DNA of 64,000 nucleotides from Bacteroidota bacterium (GCA_963169325.1 CAUJEY010000192.1:1-64000), one strand, 5' to 3'; positions 24,887-35,240 are shown, counted from the first letter of the stretch. Notes: a model not told the origin generated them from the sequence alone. Translations and numbers: made by a program.

Positions 24887-27541
24887 TTATTGCTGATCTT
24901 TTTTTGGCGTTTCCTCCTGTTTGCGGCCAAAAAGCCGGTCAAGGATGCCGCGTTTTTTTTCCGGGTCCTGGTCTGTGTTCCCACCTTCGCCTTCGGTTTG
25001 TTCGAAGAACTTTTCCGCTGTTTCTTTCAGGTTTTTATACCCGCCGGCGCGCAGGGAATCGCGGATGGTGGTATCGGCCAGCAGCATGTTGAGGGTATCG
25101 GGAGAAATGTCGATCCGGTAGGGGCAGCCAAAGCGCCCGGCAACTTCAGGTTTAGGTTCGGGAAAACGCGCCTGGTACATTTTGACAAATTTGGGGTCGT
25201 TGGCCATTTTGTGCCAGAACCAGGCCACGATGGGCAAAGCCATTGAGGAACCCTGTCCGAGACTCATCGAACGGAACCGCACCGCCGGGCTTTCAGCACC
25301 CACCCAGGCGCCGGTGACCAAGTCGGGGTTGAAACACATAAACCACCCGTCGGCCTGATTTTGGGTGGTGCCCGTTTTACCGGCAAAATCGCCCTGGTAT
25401 AGCCCAAATCCATAGCGGAACCGGCCCCCGGTACCCGAATTGATTACAGCTTGTAACATTCTGGTCATAGTGGCGGCCTCGTCGGGGGTAAGTGCCTCCA
25501 CTACCGGCTGCGGGTTTTTTGCCTGTTCTTCTTTATAGTCGTAAATTACTTCACCTCTCCGGTTGGTGACCCGTACCACCACCACCGGATCGGGGCGTTT
25601 TCCTTCATTGGCGATCGTACCATACACCTTCATCATATCGTACAACGAAATATCGGCAGCGCCGAGGCTGATGCCGAATTCGCGGGGCAACGTGGAGGTG
25701 ACGCCCATTTTGCGGGCCAACTGGATCGTGTGTTCGATACCGACTTTTTCGATGAGCTGGGCGGCAATGACGTTCACGGAAAGCGCTAAACCACCGACCA
25801 ATGAGCACCAGCCACCGTAGTTCTCGTCAGAGTTGTGCGGTTCCCAATCCTGTATTTTTACGATTTGGTTAGGCAAATAGGTGCAGGGGCGCATACTGTC
25901 CTGCAAGGCGGCCGCGTACACAATCGGTTTGAACGTGGAGCCTACCTGCCGCGTGCTTTTGATATGGTCGTATTTGAAGTATTTAAAATTGGTGCCGCCT
26001 ATCCAGGCCCGCACGTAGCCGTTGTGATGGTCCATGGCCATAAAACCGCAGTTGAGCAGGCAGAAAAAGTGCCGTACGCTGTCGATGGGAGACATGGTCG
26101 TATCCACTTCCGTCGTATTTTTCCCCCAGGAAAAAATAGTCATACGAACGGGTTGTTCAAAATTGGCGATGGCTTCTTCGTTGCTGAGGCCCGCTTCTTT
26201 CAGCGCAGCCCAGCGTTCGCTGCGACGTACCTGCTCGTCGATCCATTTGTCGTCGCCCCACGGTTTCTCCTGTTTATAGTTTTTCCAGTGTTTGTCAAAT
26301 TGTTCCTGGAGTGACTGCATCTGTTTTTGCACGGCTTCTTCGGCGTATTGCTGGATTTTGCTGTGCAGCGTAGTGTATACTTTCAGCCCATCGGTGTACA
26401 AATTGTAATTGGTGCCGTCTTCCTTCGTATACCCTTTCAGCAGTTTAGGCATTATATCGGTACGCAGGTACTCCCGGAAGTAGGTGGCCGCCCCGTCGTT
26501 GTTGCCGTTGCTGGTGTACCGTTTGGCGCCGACCGGTTTTTTAATCAGCACTTCGTATTGCTCCTGGGTAACCTTCCCATTTTTAATCATTTCCTGTACC
26601 TGATCCATCCCGGCTTCATCGCTGCGGACCGACACGGCGAAGGTGCTGTTTCGCACCATTTGGTAAAGCACAATATTCCGGCGTTTTCGGGCATTTTCGG
26701 GGTTACGCACGGGGTCGTAGTACGTGGAAGCTTTCAGCATCCCGATGAGGGTAGCGGCCTGGTCGGGACTGAGGTCGCGCGGGCGTTTGTTGAAAAAGTG
26801 CCGGGAAGCCACGCTGATACCGAAACGGTCGCCCCCGAACGGCACGGTATTGAGGTACAAGTTTAGGAGATCGGCTTTGGTATATATGCGCTCCAGGCGC
26901 ACGGAAATAAAGTTTTCACGAATTTTATTGATGACGATGCTAACGCCGGGGATAAGGTAACGTTTGCGCGGATACAGGTTTTTGGCCAATTGCTGGCCCA
27001 AGGTAGAGCCGCCGCCCAACGATTCTTTGCCCGACAGGAAGCCGTAGGCCACCCGCAGCCAGCTCTGCAAATCGATACCGCTGTGCTCGAAAAACCGTTT
27101 GTCCTCGGTGGCCAGCAGGGCCGTAACGACGTAGGGCGAAATTTTATCCAGAGTAATCGTCGTGCGGTTCTCCACATAAAAACGCCCGATCAGTACGCTG
27201 TCGACGGTATATATTTCCGTGGCGTTGGCCGTTTCGATGGTCTTCAATTCTTCACTGTTCGGGAGGCCGCCGAACAGCCCGATCCAGACGCCTAAAATCA
27301 GGAACAGCAGGAAATAGAAGCCCCAGCGCACCGCGAAAGCGACCCAGGAAGCCGCCCTTGCCGAGCGTGGGTAATGCGCAGCGAACGAAGCCCATTTAGC
27401 GCGTAAAGGTGCCAATACGGGCTGAAGCGGCGCCGTGATGGCAGCCCATACGGAACGTACCGGAGTAGTTATCACGGATATCCAGTGAAGCAGGGTCTGG
27501 ACGTACTCGTGTTGAAAAAAAGACGAAAATAAATTTCGCAT
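24887..27541 (-). CDS. Bifunctional penicillin-binding protein 1A
   Basis: An 884-residue class A PBP that polymerises and cross-links peptidoglycan. A cytoplasmic N-terminus is followed by a membrane helix (about 72-92). The GT51 glycosyltransferase has LLATEDKRFFEHSGID with catalytic Glu146 and GGSTLGQQLAKNLY (178-191). The transpeptidase has GSTFKPIV with the nucleophile Ser535 and Lys538, the SVN motif in ALSVNVIAAQL, and KTGTTQNQADGWFM near 735. The C-terminus is low-complexity, rich in Lys, Glu and Gln. Length and order match class A PBPs in Bacteroidota. It is transcribed alone. Confidence 0.95.
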   Translation of the reverse strand: MRNLFSSFFQHEYVQTLLHWISVITTPVRSVWAAITAPLQPVLAPLRAKWASFAAHYPRSARAASWVAFAVRWGFYFLLFLILGVWIGLFGGLPNSEELKTIETANATEIYTVDSVLIGRFYVENRTTITLDKISPYVVTALLATEDKRFFEHSGIDLQSWLRVAYGFLSGKESLGGGSTLGQQLAKNLYPRKRYLIPGVSIVINKIRENFISVRLERIYTKADLLNLYLNTVPFGGDRFGISVASRHFFNKRPRDLSPDQAATLIGMLKASTYYDPVRNPENARKRRNIVLYQMVRNSTFAVSVRSDEAGMDQVQEMIKNGKVTQEQYEVLIKKPVGAKRYTSNGNNDGAATYFREYLRTDIMPKLLKGYTKEDGTNYNLYTDGLKVYTTLHSKIQQYAEEAVQKQMQSLQEQFDKHWKNYKQEKPWGDDKWIDEQVRRSERWAALKEAGLSNEEAIANFEQPVRMTIFSWGKNTTEVDTTMSPIDSVRHFFCLLNCGFMAMDHHNGYVRAWIGGTNFKYFKYDHIKSTRQVGSTFKPIVYAAALQDSMRPCTYLPNQIVKIQDWEPHNSDENYGGWCSLVGGLALSVNVIAAQLIEKVGIEHTIQLARKMGVTSTLPREFGISLGAADISLYDMMKVYGTIANEGKRPDPVVVVRVTNRRGEVIYDYKEEQAKNPQPVVEALTPDEAATMTRMLQAVINSGTGGRFRYGFGLYQGDFAGKTGTTQNQADGWFMCFNPDLVTGAWVGAESPAVRFRSMSLGQGSSMALPIVAWFWHKMANDPKFVKMYQARFPEPKPEVAGRFGCPYRIDISPDTLNMLLADTTIRDSLRAGGYKNLKETAEKFFEQTEGEGGNTDQDPEKKRGILDRLFGRKQEETPKKDQQ

Positions 27542-27758
27542 AAGTCGTGGAGGTACTGTTTTTGTCGTTGCCCGGCATTCGGTCGCAGTGCCGGTGGCTT
27601 AGCATACAAATTGAATTTACCGTCGCGTCTCCGGTTTTGGGTTGACAATCAGCAGATTGGAAACGACGGCATATTTCGCCCGGCCGGGCAACAAATTTGA
27701 TTAACGCCCGGGAGCGTGGAAAAACGTGCGAAGGTAAGAAAAATTGGTTTGCTTGTCC

Positions 27759-29798
27759 TCACATCCGGTACTTCACTTCCGGCTCTTCTATCCCGCGTGA
27801 CTGCAAAACTTCGAGATCGTCGTCTGCTACCACGCCCGGCAGCGCAAACAGCGGACAGTTTTCGGGATCGTCGAACCAACCGATCAGATTTTCTACGGTT
27901 AGTTGCGGGGCGCTGCCGGCTTCGTATTTTTCCAGGTCGCTCAGGCCCAGCATATCGGCTCCGAGGTATTGGCCGAGTTGGTAATAGGCTTCCCACTGGA
28001 TGGGATCGAAAAACTGGTCGCTGGTGGATTCGTGCGGAAAGTCCGGGTGGTAGATTTTATATTTATAGGTGCCGTATTTCAGCGCCTCTTTTTTGTCCAA
28101 TACGGGTTTGCCGGTAGGCGCCGTCACGGAAGATTTGACATAAATAAACGTCCCGACTTTCCGCGGCTCGTCGAAGTTAACGATTTCGCCGGGCCGTTCG
28201 GGTTTGCCCGGCTCGGCAATTTTCTCATCTGTCCACCACTGGTAAATATCGGCGATGGCGAAGCGTTGTTTCGAGTACACCTGGGTAGGTCGCGGCCGGA
28301 TGAGTTCTTCGGGTTGATGTTTTTCGCGAAAGCGGATTTCGAGCCCCAGTTCGTTGCGGGCGCGGATCAGCAGGTTATTCAGATCGGCAAACGTATAGAT
28401 TTTGTCTTCGCCGGCATCCACGGCCACGATCAGCCGGCAGCCCCGGCGCAGCAGTTCGTACACACCGAGGTTTTCGATGTGCCCGCCGTCGGAAATATTA
28501 ACCATGGTGTTGTTCGTGCCGATGCGGCCCAGCAATTCCCGGAAAAAATAAATGGGCCACCACACCAAGTCGTAGGTTTTTTTCAGCACCAAAGGATTGG
28601 ACACCCAAAAACCCAGGCGCGCGTTGGCGAGGGTAATCAGAATGCTCAGCAGTTTGCTGGAATACATCCCCAATCCGGGGTTGACGGCTGCCGCCGAAAT
28701 CGTCACTGCCGCCGGCAGCGTCATATTGCGGTAGTCGTCGTAAAAGGTGGTCGGCACGTAGCCAGTCAGTTTGGAACCGCAGAACAGGGGACTGAGCAGG
28801 AAATAGTCGCTGGCCTTGGCGCCCATAAATTTATCATCGCCGGCGGGGTTTTGTAGGTTCAGGCACGTATTGATCAGGGGGTACGGCGCCACGAATTGTT
28901 TCGGATCGTTTGACTGGGCATCGAAGAGGTCTTTGAGCGGAATATTTTTATACCCGGGAGCAAAGCGCAAATACATATCGGCCAACTGTTTGCGGTAATA
29001 CCGGTGAAAGCTGATCGCGTTCGGATTGATATAAAAACCCAAAACAAACAGGGTCGCAATTTTTAACAAGGCTGCCGGTATCCCGTCGGTGTACCCCAGG
29101 CTGCCCATATCGGCTATGATCAGCCACACATAAACGAGCAGTACCAGGGCTGCGAGCACGGTTTCCAGTTTGTTAAATACTTTGGAAACGCTCAGGCTGA
29201 AATTCAGGTAAATATTCGTCAGGAAGTGAACACCAAAAATAGCCACCACGGCATAAGTCGCCAGGCGCGCCACCTCAGAAGCCGGCATAGCCGTACCCGA
29301 AAACGGGTTCGATCCCAGCAACTGGGCCGCGATACCATAAGCGTAATAGCCGATCCCCACGATGATGAGCGGGCTGATCATGCTCATGCACCAACTAACG
29401 AAGTACGCCACCGCGAGCAGAAAAGTATTGCCGGTTTTCCAAAATCCCTTTCCCGGCGTGAGGTATTCGCCGTGTTGCCGCATCGCATCCGTATGTTCTT
29501 CCGAAAAGGCGTGCGCCAAATCTCCGCTCTTTTTTGCCGTCGTCTGCACGTACGCGTGGGTATATCCGCCACCCGAAACGCTACTCAGGTAATCGGCTTT
29601 TTGTAAAATCCCGAAACGATGGAGTGTTTTCAAAAAGCCCATATTGATGGTTGCCGAACGGATGCCGCCACCCGACAAAGCAATGCCGAACCAGTTTTCC
29701 TGCGCCGGCGTACCATGCGCTATCTTCAGTTTTTCCCGGCGCAGCCGGAGTTGTTCTTTTTCTTGGAGGATGACGTCGCGAAAGGAAAGTGCAGGCAT
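27759..29798 (-). CDS. Patatin-like phospholipase with membrane segments
   Basis: A 679-residue enzyme. The oxyanion loop is SGGGIRSAT (42-50), the nucleophile Ser75 lies in YLSSVSGGGY (70-79, a variant of the G-x-S-x-G elbow) and the catalytic Asp437 is in NISDGGHIENLGVYELL. Between Ser and Asp sit hydrophobic segments at about 124-160, 177-198, 213-230 and 240-258, so the active site is tethered to the inner membrane. This layout is closer to cytosolic PLA2-like bacterial patatins than to short patatins. It probably cleaves phospholipid acyl chains. Divergent from nadK; the shared gap is made of ATGATGA/TTCATCA heptamers. Confidence 0.85.
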   Translation of the reverse strand: MPALSFRDVILQEKEQLRLRREKLKIAHGTPAQENWFGIALSGGGIRSATINMGFLKTLHRFGILQKADYLSSVSGGGYTHAYVQTTAKKSGDLAHAFSEEHTDAMRQHGEYLTPGKGFWKTGNTFLLAVAYFVSWCMSMISPLIIVGIGYYAYGIAAQLLGSNPFSGTAMPASEVARLATYAVVAIFGVHFLTNIYLNFSLSVSKVFNKLETVLAALVLLVYVWLIIADMGSLGYTDGIPAALLKIATLFVLGFYINPNAISFHRYYRKQLADMYLRFAPGYKNIPLKDLFDAQSNDPKQFVAPYPLINTCLNLQNPAGDDKFMGAKASDYFLLSPLFCGSKLTGYVPTTFYDDYRNMTLPAAVTISAAAVNPGLGMYSSKLLSILITLANARLGFWVSNPLVLKKTYDLVWWPIYFFRELLGRIGTNNTMVNISDGGHIENLGVYELLRRGCRLIVAVDAGEDKIYTFADLNNLLIRARNELGLEIRFREKHQPEELIRPRPTQVYSKQRFAIADIYQWWTDEKIAEPGKPERPGEIVNFDEPRKVGTFIYVKSSVTAPTGKPVLDKKEALKYGTYKYKIYHPDFPHESTSDQFFDPIQWEAYYQLGQYLGADMLGLSDLEKYEAGSAPQLTVENLIGWFDDPENCPLFALPGVVADDDLEVLQSRGIEEPEVKYRM

Positions 29799-29804
29799 TT
29801 GAAC

Positions 29805-29943
<139 letters not shown>

Positions 29944-29949
29944 CTCTGA

Positions 29950-30831
29950 ATGCAAGTCGTCGTTTTCGGCAAACAGTACAAAGACAAGGATCTGCCCCAC
30001 ATTCAGGCGCTGTTCGATACTTTGTATGCCAACGGGATTACTACCTACGTGTACACGCCCTACCTGCGCGATCTGGAGGATAAAGTTCGTTTTGACGGGC
30101 CTTATGCACCGTTCGACGGTTACCGGGATTTCCGCGTACACCGCATCGATTTTGTGATCGTATTGGGCGGCGACGGGACTATGCTCAACGCCGTTACCTT
30201 GATACGCGACGCCGGGGTGCCCATGCTCGGGATCAACCTGGGAAGGCTGGGCTTTTTGGCCAGTATCGACAAACACCATATCGCCGATTCCATCGGCAAA
30301 CTTGCCGCCGGCCGGTATAATATCAATGAAAGAGCCATGCTCTATTTGGAAAGCTCGCCGGAGCTTTTCGGTGACATCCCCTTCGCGCTCAACGACTGTA
30401 CCCTGCTGAAACGCGACACCTCCTCCATGATCACCATCCATACTTTCCTCAACGGCGACTACCTCAATTCCTACTGGGCCGACGGCATCGTCATCGCCAC
30501 CCCTACCGGCAGTACGGCCTATTCGCTGAGTTGCGGCGGCCCCATCGTGTTGCCCAATTCCGGCAATTTCGTCATTACGCCCGTCGCGCCGCACAACCTC
30601 AACCTGCGCCCCATCGTATTATCCGACCAGTCCGTCATCTCCTTCGAAATTGAAGGCCGGGGCGATAATTTTATCTGCACCCTCGATTCCCGTTTCGAAC
30701 TCATCACCTCCAAACACCAGCTGGCCGTGCGGCTAAATGATTTCCGGATCAAACTCGTACAACTACAAGACACTACCTTCCTGCAAACCCTGCGCGAAAA
30801 ACTGACCTGGGGAGCGGATATGCGGAATTAG
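29950..30831 (+). CDS. nadK: NAD kinase
   Basis: A 293-residue cytoplasmic enzyme phosphorylating NAD+ to NADP+. The catalytic GGDGTML motif is at 73-79, followed by GINLGRLGFL, the ALNDCTLLKR stretch and the NAD-binding ADGIVIATPTGSTAYSLSCG, in the normal order. Length is typical. The ATG at 29950 lies only 7 nt after the CATTCAT heptamer array. NadA at 44353 and NAD-using KptA at 43402 are elsewhere in the window but not in one operon. Confidence 0.95.
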   Translation: MQVVVFGKQYKDKDLPHIQALFDTLYANGITTYVYTPYLRDLEDKVRFDGPYAPFDGYRDFRVHRIDFVIVLGGDGTMLNAVTLIRDAGVPMLGINLGRLGFLASIDKHHIADSIGKLAAGRYNINERAMLYLESSPELFGDIPFALNDCTLLKRDTSSMITIHTFLNGDYLNSYWADGIVIATPTGSTAYSLSCGGPIVLPNSGNFVITPVAPHNLNLRPIVLSDQSVISFEIEGRGDNFICTLDSRFELITSKHQLAVRLNDFRIKLVQLQDTTFLQTLREKLTWGADMRN

Positions 30832-30839
30832 GAGGAGGC

Positions 30840-31745
30840 TCAGTCCTGTTGCTCCAAAAACCGGAGCAACGTCGCTTTGAATGCTTCCCCACCCCGTGCC
30901 ATCAGGTTCAAGTGCCCGGCCCCGCGGATGATATGTAATTCTTTTTCGTCGGAAGCCAGATTGGCATAAATCTGGCGCCCGTAGTCCGCTTTGATACGAT
31001 CGTCGGCATCGCCGTGCGCCAACAACACCGGCTGCCGGATATGCCGCGCCGCTTCCGCCGGCCGTATAGAGTCCGGTTCGAAATGCGCCATTTCCACTGC
31101 GCGGGCAATACCGTCGTTGGTAAACCAGCGCCAGGGGATTTTCAGGCGTTGTTGCTGATAATCAAATACAATCGTGCGAAAATCGGCGAAGGTGCTTTGT
31201 ATGATACCGAAAGCCAGGCGCGGCTCCATGGCCAGCGCTTGCACCGCGATAGCCCCACCCAAAGAATTGCCCCAAACGCCTACCGGGCCGCCGTTTTTTT
31301 GCTGTAAAACATAGTCGGTAATAGCGCTGACGTCGTGTTTTTCAAAAAAACCGTACGTGCAATATTGGCCGTCGCTTTCGCCGTGGGCGCGGCCGTCCAC
31401 AAATACCGTTTCATAACCTTCCTGCCACAGCCAGGCTGCCGTAGGCAACCAATGCTCCTTGCAGCCGCCGACGCCGTGCAACAAAATAATCGTGGTTTTG
31501 CCGGTATCGCCCGGCTGGTGAATCCAGTAACCGCGAAGCGTCAGGCTGTCGGCGGTTTTTACTTCAATTTTTTGGTATGGCAACTCCAGATCGGCCGGCG
31601 TGCGGGAGAGATTGTACTTCCGGGGCGTCAGGATCATATAGGGTGCGGCATAGTACGCGAGCCCGAAACCGGCTATCAGCAGCACGGAAAACACAATAGC
31701 CGCGCGTCGTATATATTTGGCGTATTTCATCTTATGTTGTGACAT
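30840..31745 (-). CDS. Membrane-anchored alpha/beta hydrolase
   Basis: A 301-residue protein with a single N-terminal membrane helix (about 13-35) and a lysophospholipase or peptidase S9-like hydrolase domain. LLHGVGG (88-94) is the oxyanion loop, VDGRAHGESDG follows, Ser161 sits in GVWGNSLGGAIA, the acid is Asp247 or Asp249 in AHGDADD and the base is His278 in RGAGHLNL. It is related to the alpha/beta hydrolases that act on acyl or peptide substrates near the membrane. It ends 8 nt from the nadK stop (convergent). Confidence 0.85.
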   Translation of the reverse strand: MSQHKMKYAKYIRRAAIVFSVLLIAGFGLAYYAAPYMILTPRKYNLSRTPADLELPYQKIEVKTADSLTLRGYWIHQPGDTGKTTIILLHGVGGCKEHWLPTAAWLWQEGYETVFVDGRAHGESDGQYCTYGFFEKHDVSAITDYVLQQKNGGPVGVWGNSLGGAIAVQALAMEPRLAFGIIQSTFADFRTIVFDYQQQRLKIPWRWFTNDGIARAVEMAHFEPDSIRPAEAARHIRQPVLLAHGDADDRIKADYGRQIYANLASDEKELHIIRGAGHLNLMARGGEAFKATLLRFLEQQD

Positions 31746-31829
31746 GATCTTTTGATAACGGGTTACGCGTTTACGTGGTATTTATTTCACGCAGCGTAAA
31801 CGGGGCAAATACCGGGGTTAAACACAAAT

Positions 31830-32531
31830 TCACTTCGGATCGTTCAGAAAACCGGCCACCCGGTTGCCCGTTTCCAGCATGGCTTGCAAAACGGCCATCT
31901 GCTGTGCGCGGTTTTTCAGTTCTTCCGCATCAAAGTCTTCCTTGTCTTTTTTGCTTTGCGCGCTTTTGGTGGCGATATTGGTGAATGGAATGACGCCGGT
32001 GCGGATGTCCATCAGGATCATCTCGCAGGTGGCGAATGCCTTTACTTCGTCTTTTTTAAAAGCCCGGTATTTTTGAAAAATATCGCTGTGGAGGCTGTAC
32101 ACCAGCAACATATCGGCTTGCAGCCGCACGGCCGACTCCCGCAACTGATGGATATTCGGCTGGTTGCCGGTCACCATGCTTGGCAGCAAAAGAACCTTTT
32201 GAACACGCGAGGCGCCTTGAATGGCCTGGGTAAACGTGTCAATCAATTGTTGCCGCGTTTTCAGGTTTTCTTCGTCGTACCAGCGCCGGTAAATAATTGG
32301 GGCGCCGCCGAATTGAAATATGGCCAGCCGAATGGTGTCCGGGATGTTGATTTTTCCGTCGAGAATGCGTTGAATATCCGCTTCGCTGATCGTCCGTTCT
32401 TTGAAGTCGAACAGGGATTCCGTGATGGCATTGTCTGTTCCGGATTCTGCAAACCGGTATCGGGGAGCGGTGCAGGATGCGGCGGCGAGTACGATAAGTA
32501 CGAACAAGGCACAGGAGATGGAGTTGGACAT
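31830..32531 (-). CDS. Hypothetical lipoprotein
   Basis: A 233-residue protein of unknown function. The start at 32531 gives a lipoprotein signal, MSNSISCALFVLIVLAAASC, with Cys20 in the lipobox; the frame is open upstream to 32615. The body is alpha/beta with IRLAIFQFGGAPIIYRRWYD, ADMLLVYSLHSDIFQKYR and a repeated IRTGVIPFTN-like segment, reminiscent of curli-assembly CsgG-like or DUF4810-type periplasmic lipoproteins, but no firm family match is made. Gene order gives no clue. Confidence 0.75.
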   Translation of the reverse strand: MSNSISCALFVLIVLAAASCTAPRYRFAESGTDNAITESLFDFKERTISEADIQRILDGKINIPDTIRLAIFQFGGAPIIYRRWYDEENLKTRQQLIDTFTQAIQGASRVQKVLLLPSMVTGNQPNIHQLRESAVRLQADMLLVYSLHSDIFQKYRAFKKDEVKAFATCEMILMDIRTGVIPFTNIATKSAQSKKDKEDFDAEELKNRAQQMAVLQAMLETGNRVAGFLNDPK

Positions 32532-32714
32532 GGCGGGTGTTTTGAGGGGAAAAACGAAAAAGCGGGTTGATGCATTGCGGGGCCTAAATAACTTCAAACC
32601 TTGGCTGATGCACAAGTTCAGTGTAAATTAAATTGCTTAACTAATTACATTTGTGCCAATAAGTGGAATACCAGTAACTTTCATTCGGCAATGGCTGCGG
32701 GATAGCCGTGTTGT

Positions 32715-32749
32715 CCGCGGTGCACCCGCAACGGGCGGGTGCACCGCGG
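32715..32749. repeat. Perfect 14-bp palindromic hairpin
   Basis: CCGCGGTGCACCCG (32715-32728) pairs fully with CGGGTGCACCGCGG (32736-32749) over a 7-nt loop. It lies 26 nt after the T9SS cargo gene stop. There is no T run on either side, so it is not a standard terminator; a REP-like element or transcript 3' end stabiliser is possible. The rest of the gap (32532-32774) shows nothing else. Confidence 0.8.
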
Positions 32750-32774
32750 CGCCGGGGAAAATCAACGAACCCGA

Positions 32775-35030
32775 TTAACGCATTATCGTGGCTCCGCCCA
32801 GCCGCCAGCCCTCCTTACTGCTGAACTCGACATGGTAAAGTCCCGCCGCATTGAGGTGTATACCCAGCGAAGCGGTATTTCCATACATGTTGCCCGAGGC
32901 AATTTGTTTGCCGGAAAAATCGTAAAGCGACCATCTCGCTCCCCGGGGCATCTCTTTTTCCGTGCGCAGCAACATGGCTCCGTTTAATGGATTGGGGTAA
33001 ACCCGCAATTGATCGCCGCCCGACACCAACTCGGTTACCCCTGAAACATGCGGGACCGTGCCGATCCGGTGCAGGGTCGTATTCGTCATCACCGGCGGGT
33101 TGAAGTCGAAATAGATCCCCGCGCGGTTGGTAATTTCCGTGCCGTCGGGCAGATCCGGTTTTTGTAAAATTTTGAATCGCAAGAATCCATGCGAAGCCGG
33201 CTCGTTGGCAAAACTATCCACTAATTTGATGTCTTTAAACGTAAAAACGAGAACGTTCCCATTTTCCAGCGCAAATTCATAGGGGTGGCTGGTAACGCCC
33301 AGGCGTATGGAATTGGACACTACATTATTAGAAAGGGTGTCCCGGACAACGACTTGGAAAGCGGTGTCTGTGCCCGTATTTTGGAACCGAATAAGGTAGT
33401 CCAGATCGGTATTTTTCGCGATTAAATTTTGGCTGGTCAGCCCCAGCGGGAATCCGGTTTTGTCGTTTGGGTCCCAGGAGCCCACGACCTCCAGACACTC
33501 GATGTCGTAGGACGGCGACGGGTCGTAGATGGGGTAACCCAGGATAAACCCGGTAGTAAACGTACTCAGGACCGTACAGCCTTCAAGAGCCGCGGAGGGA
33601 ATGCCCGTTACCGGGTGGTTGGGCACTTGCAGGGCTTCCAGGCGCCAGGTGGAACCGTTGTCTGGTACGCTGACCGAAATCGATTCGCCGGCATTCAATT
33701 GGAAAACGCCCTCCGAAAACATCACATCATCTTCGATCACAATGTAGTTCGACGGCCCGGGCATAGGCGCTTCGCCCTGGTTGGTGATGATAAATTCGGC
33801 CGCGCCGTTGTTGCAGCCCGCTCCCACGGAAACGCTGGCCCCGCTCCACCCCGGGGCTACCGGCTCGCAAAGCGTATCGGGATAGGCGTGCGCTTCGAAA
33901 CACAAGGTTTGGCCGATTCCGGCCGAATCACAGGAAACTTTGGACACTAGATTGAAATGGATGCAATCGCCCACCTGGATATCGCCCAAGTCGAAGCGGT
34001 AAACACCAGGGGCCAGCACAACAAAGGGCAGCGACGCCGTAGTTACCGGCAAAAAACCGGGCGGCGGCAGGATCACTTCCACATAAGCGTCGTCGGCCAT
34101 GATTGTCCCGTTGTTGCAGACATCTACCTGAAAATAATTGTCGAAGCAGCGGCGCAACAAAGGGGCACCAATCTTGGCCGACAGCTGGGGGCAAGCAACG
34201 ACCACCTCGGCGGCATGATACACCTCGATGGTGTCGGAAACGGGGGCCGGAATCGGGGGGGGCGCAGGGCAGGGAGACCACCAGTTATTCGGCGGCGTAA
34301 ATGAAAGGGTAAACGGCGTATTGAGCGAATCGACATAAAGTTTAAACACGCCGTTGGCATTGCTCACCGTACTAACCGTGGTGTTGTTTTGGCCCGTAGC
34401 GGTCACGCCCCAATTGGAAAGTGCGATTTCGCCGTTGTCGGCGACACAATTCGTATTGTCGTCTTTCACAACAGAGCCGGTTATGATTTTTGTGGTTTCC
34501 GAGAGGACCGGGCAAACGGCTGCCTCGGTTTCCAATTGCGCCAAACCGATTTGCCCGACTTCTTTTACGATTCTATCCGAACAGATCAGGTAGATGGTCG
34601 GGAAGTATCCAATTTGGTAAGCGGTCATAATGCTGCCACTGGAGTCGTCGAAGAACGGATACGTTTGGCCGGCTGTCCAGTCGCCCTGTGTTCCTGTGTT
34701 GCAGCCCGGGCTGTTGGTGATACAATTTATATTGGTGGACACATCCCCTTCGATCCAAAAAACCACCGCGCTGTTGTCGCCGGCGGGGCCGTGGAGTTCA
34801 TAAAACTGCTGCAAGATGTTGGTGTTGTGGTAGTTCCAGGCAGGCGGCGCCCAGGTAGCGGAGAAATTGATCATCACGGATTTTCCCTGGTCAAGAATAT
34901 CGTAAAGGTTCCAGGTGTTGCCCTGGAGGTCGGTTGCGGTGAAGTTCGGCGCAATCGAGCCATTGGGTAATTGGGCATACGTAGCGGCGCTCAGAAGGAT
35001 TGCCCAAAGCAGCGTGGAGAGTTTTTTCAT
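32775..35030 (-). CDS. T9SS cargo protein with thioredoxin-like domain lacking cysteines
   Basis: A 751-residue exported protein. The start at 35030 gives the signal peptide MKKLSTLLWAILLSAATYAQ. A thioredoxin-like domain (21-165) has GSIAPNFTATDLQGN and SVMINFSATWAPPAW, so the usual W-C-x-x-C is replaced by WAPPAW at 60-65. Next come a SdrB-like beta repeat, two DUF11-like or CARDB-like beta domains, a DUF7619-type domain (GSWDPNDKTGFPLG to RAGIYFDFNPPVMTNT) and a type A sorting domain that starts LRVYPNPLNGAMLLRT. It is probably a surface or released protein; the redox-inert first domain suggests binding. Many Cys residues lie in the beta repeats. Confidence 0.85.
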   Translation of the reverse strand: MKKLSTLLWAILLSAATYAQLPNGSIAPNFTATDLQGNTWNLYDILDQGKSVMINFSATWAPPAWNYHNTNILQQFYELHGPAGDNSAVVFWIEGDVSTNINCITNSPGCNTGTQGDWTAGQTYPFFDDSSGSIMTAYQIGYFPTIYLICSDRIVKEVGQIGLAQLETEAAVCPVLSETTKIITGSVVKDDNTNCVADNGEIALSNWGVTATGQNNTTVSTVSNANGVFKLYVDSLNTPFTLSFTPPNNWWSPCPAPPPIPAPVSDTIEVYHAAEVVVACPQLSAKIGAPLLRRCFDNYFQVDVCNNGTIMADDAYVEVILPPPGFLPVTTASLPFVVLAPGVYRFDLGDIQVGDCIHFNLVSKVSCDSAGIGQTLCFEAHAYPDTLCEPVAPGWSGASVSVGAGCNNGAAEFIITNQGEAPMPGPSNYIVIEDDVMFSEGVFQLNAGESISVSVPDNGSTWRLEALQVPNHPVTGIPSAALEGCTVLSTFTTGFILGYPIYDPSPSYDIECLEVVGSWDPNDKTGFPLGLTSQNLIAKNTDLDYLIRFQNTGTDTAFQVVVRDTLSNNVVSNSIRLGVTSHPYEFALENGNVLVFTFKDIKLVDSFANEPASHGFLRFKILQKPDLPDGTEITNRAGIYFDFNPPVMTNTTLHRIGTVPHVSGVTELVSGGDQLRVYPNPLNGAMLLRTEKEMPRGARWSLYDFSGKQIASGNMYGNTASLGIHLNAAGLYHVEFSSKEGWRLGGATIMR

Positions 35031-35240
35031 AAGTTTTATATTTTTAAACGGGCACCGATCGTCGGCCTCCAAACTTGAGCAGCGTGGAGTTTGCATTTTT
35101 CTGTTGTCGATGCAAAAGTTGGGCAAAAAATAAGAGAAGCAAAGGACAATATTTGGAAATCGTTTCTTATTTTTGATAAAAAATATTTGGTAAGTAATTG
35201 TAAATAAATATTTTATAATAAAAAACGTTTTAATTAATTT

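Noticed and set aside
27542-27758. Gap between PBP1A and patatin genes
   Set aside because: Searched for promoter boxes and small frames; only weak partial matches were seen, so nothing is called.
32715-32749. Hairpin as intrinsic terminator
   Set aside because: The stem is perfect but no T run follows on either strand, so it is listed as a repeat.
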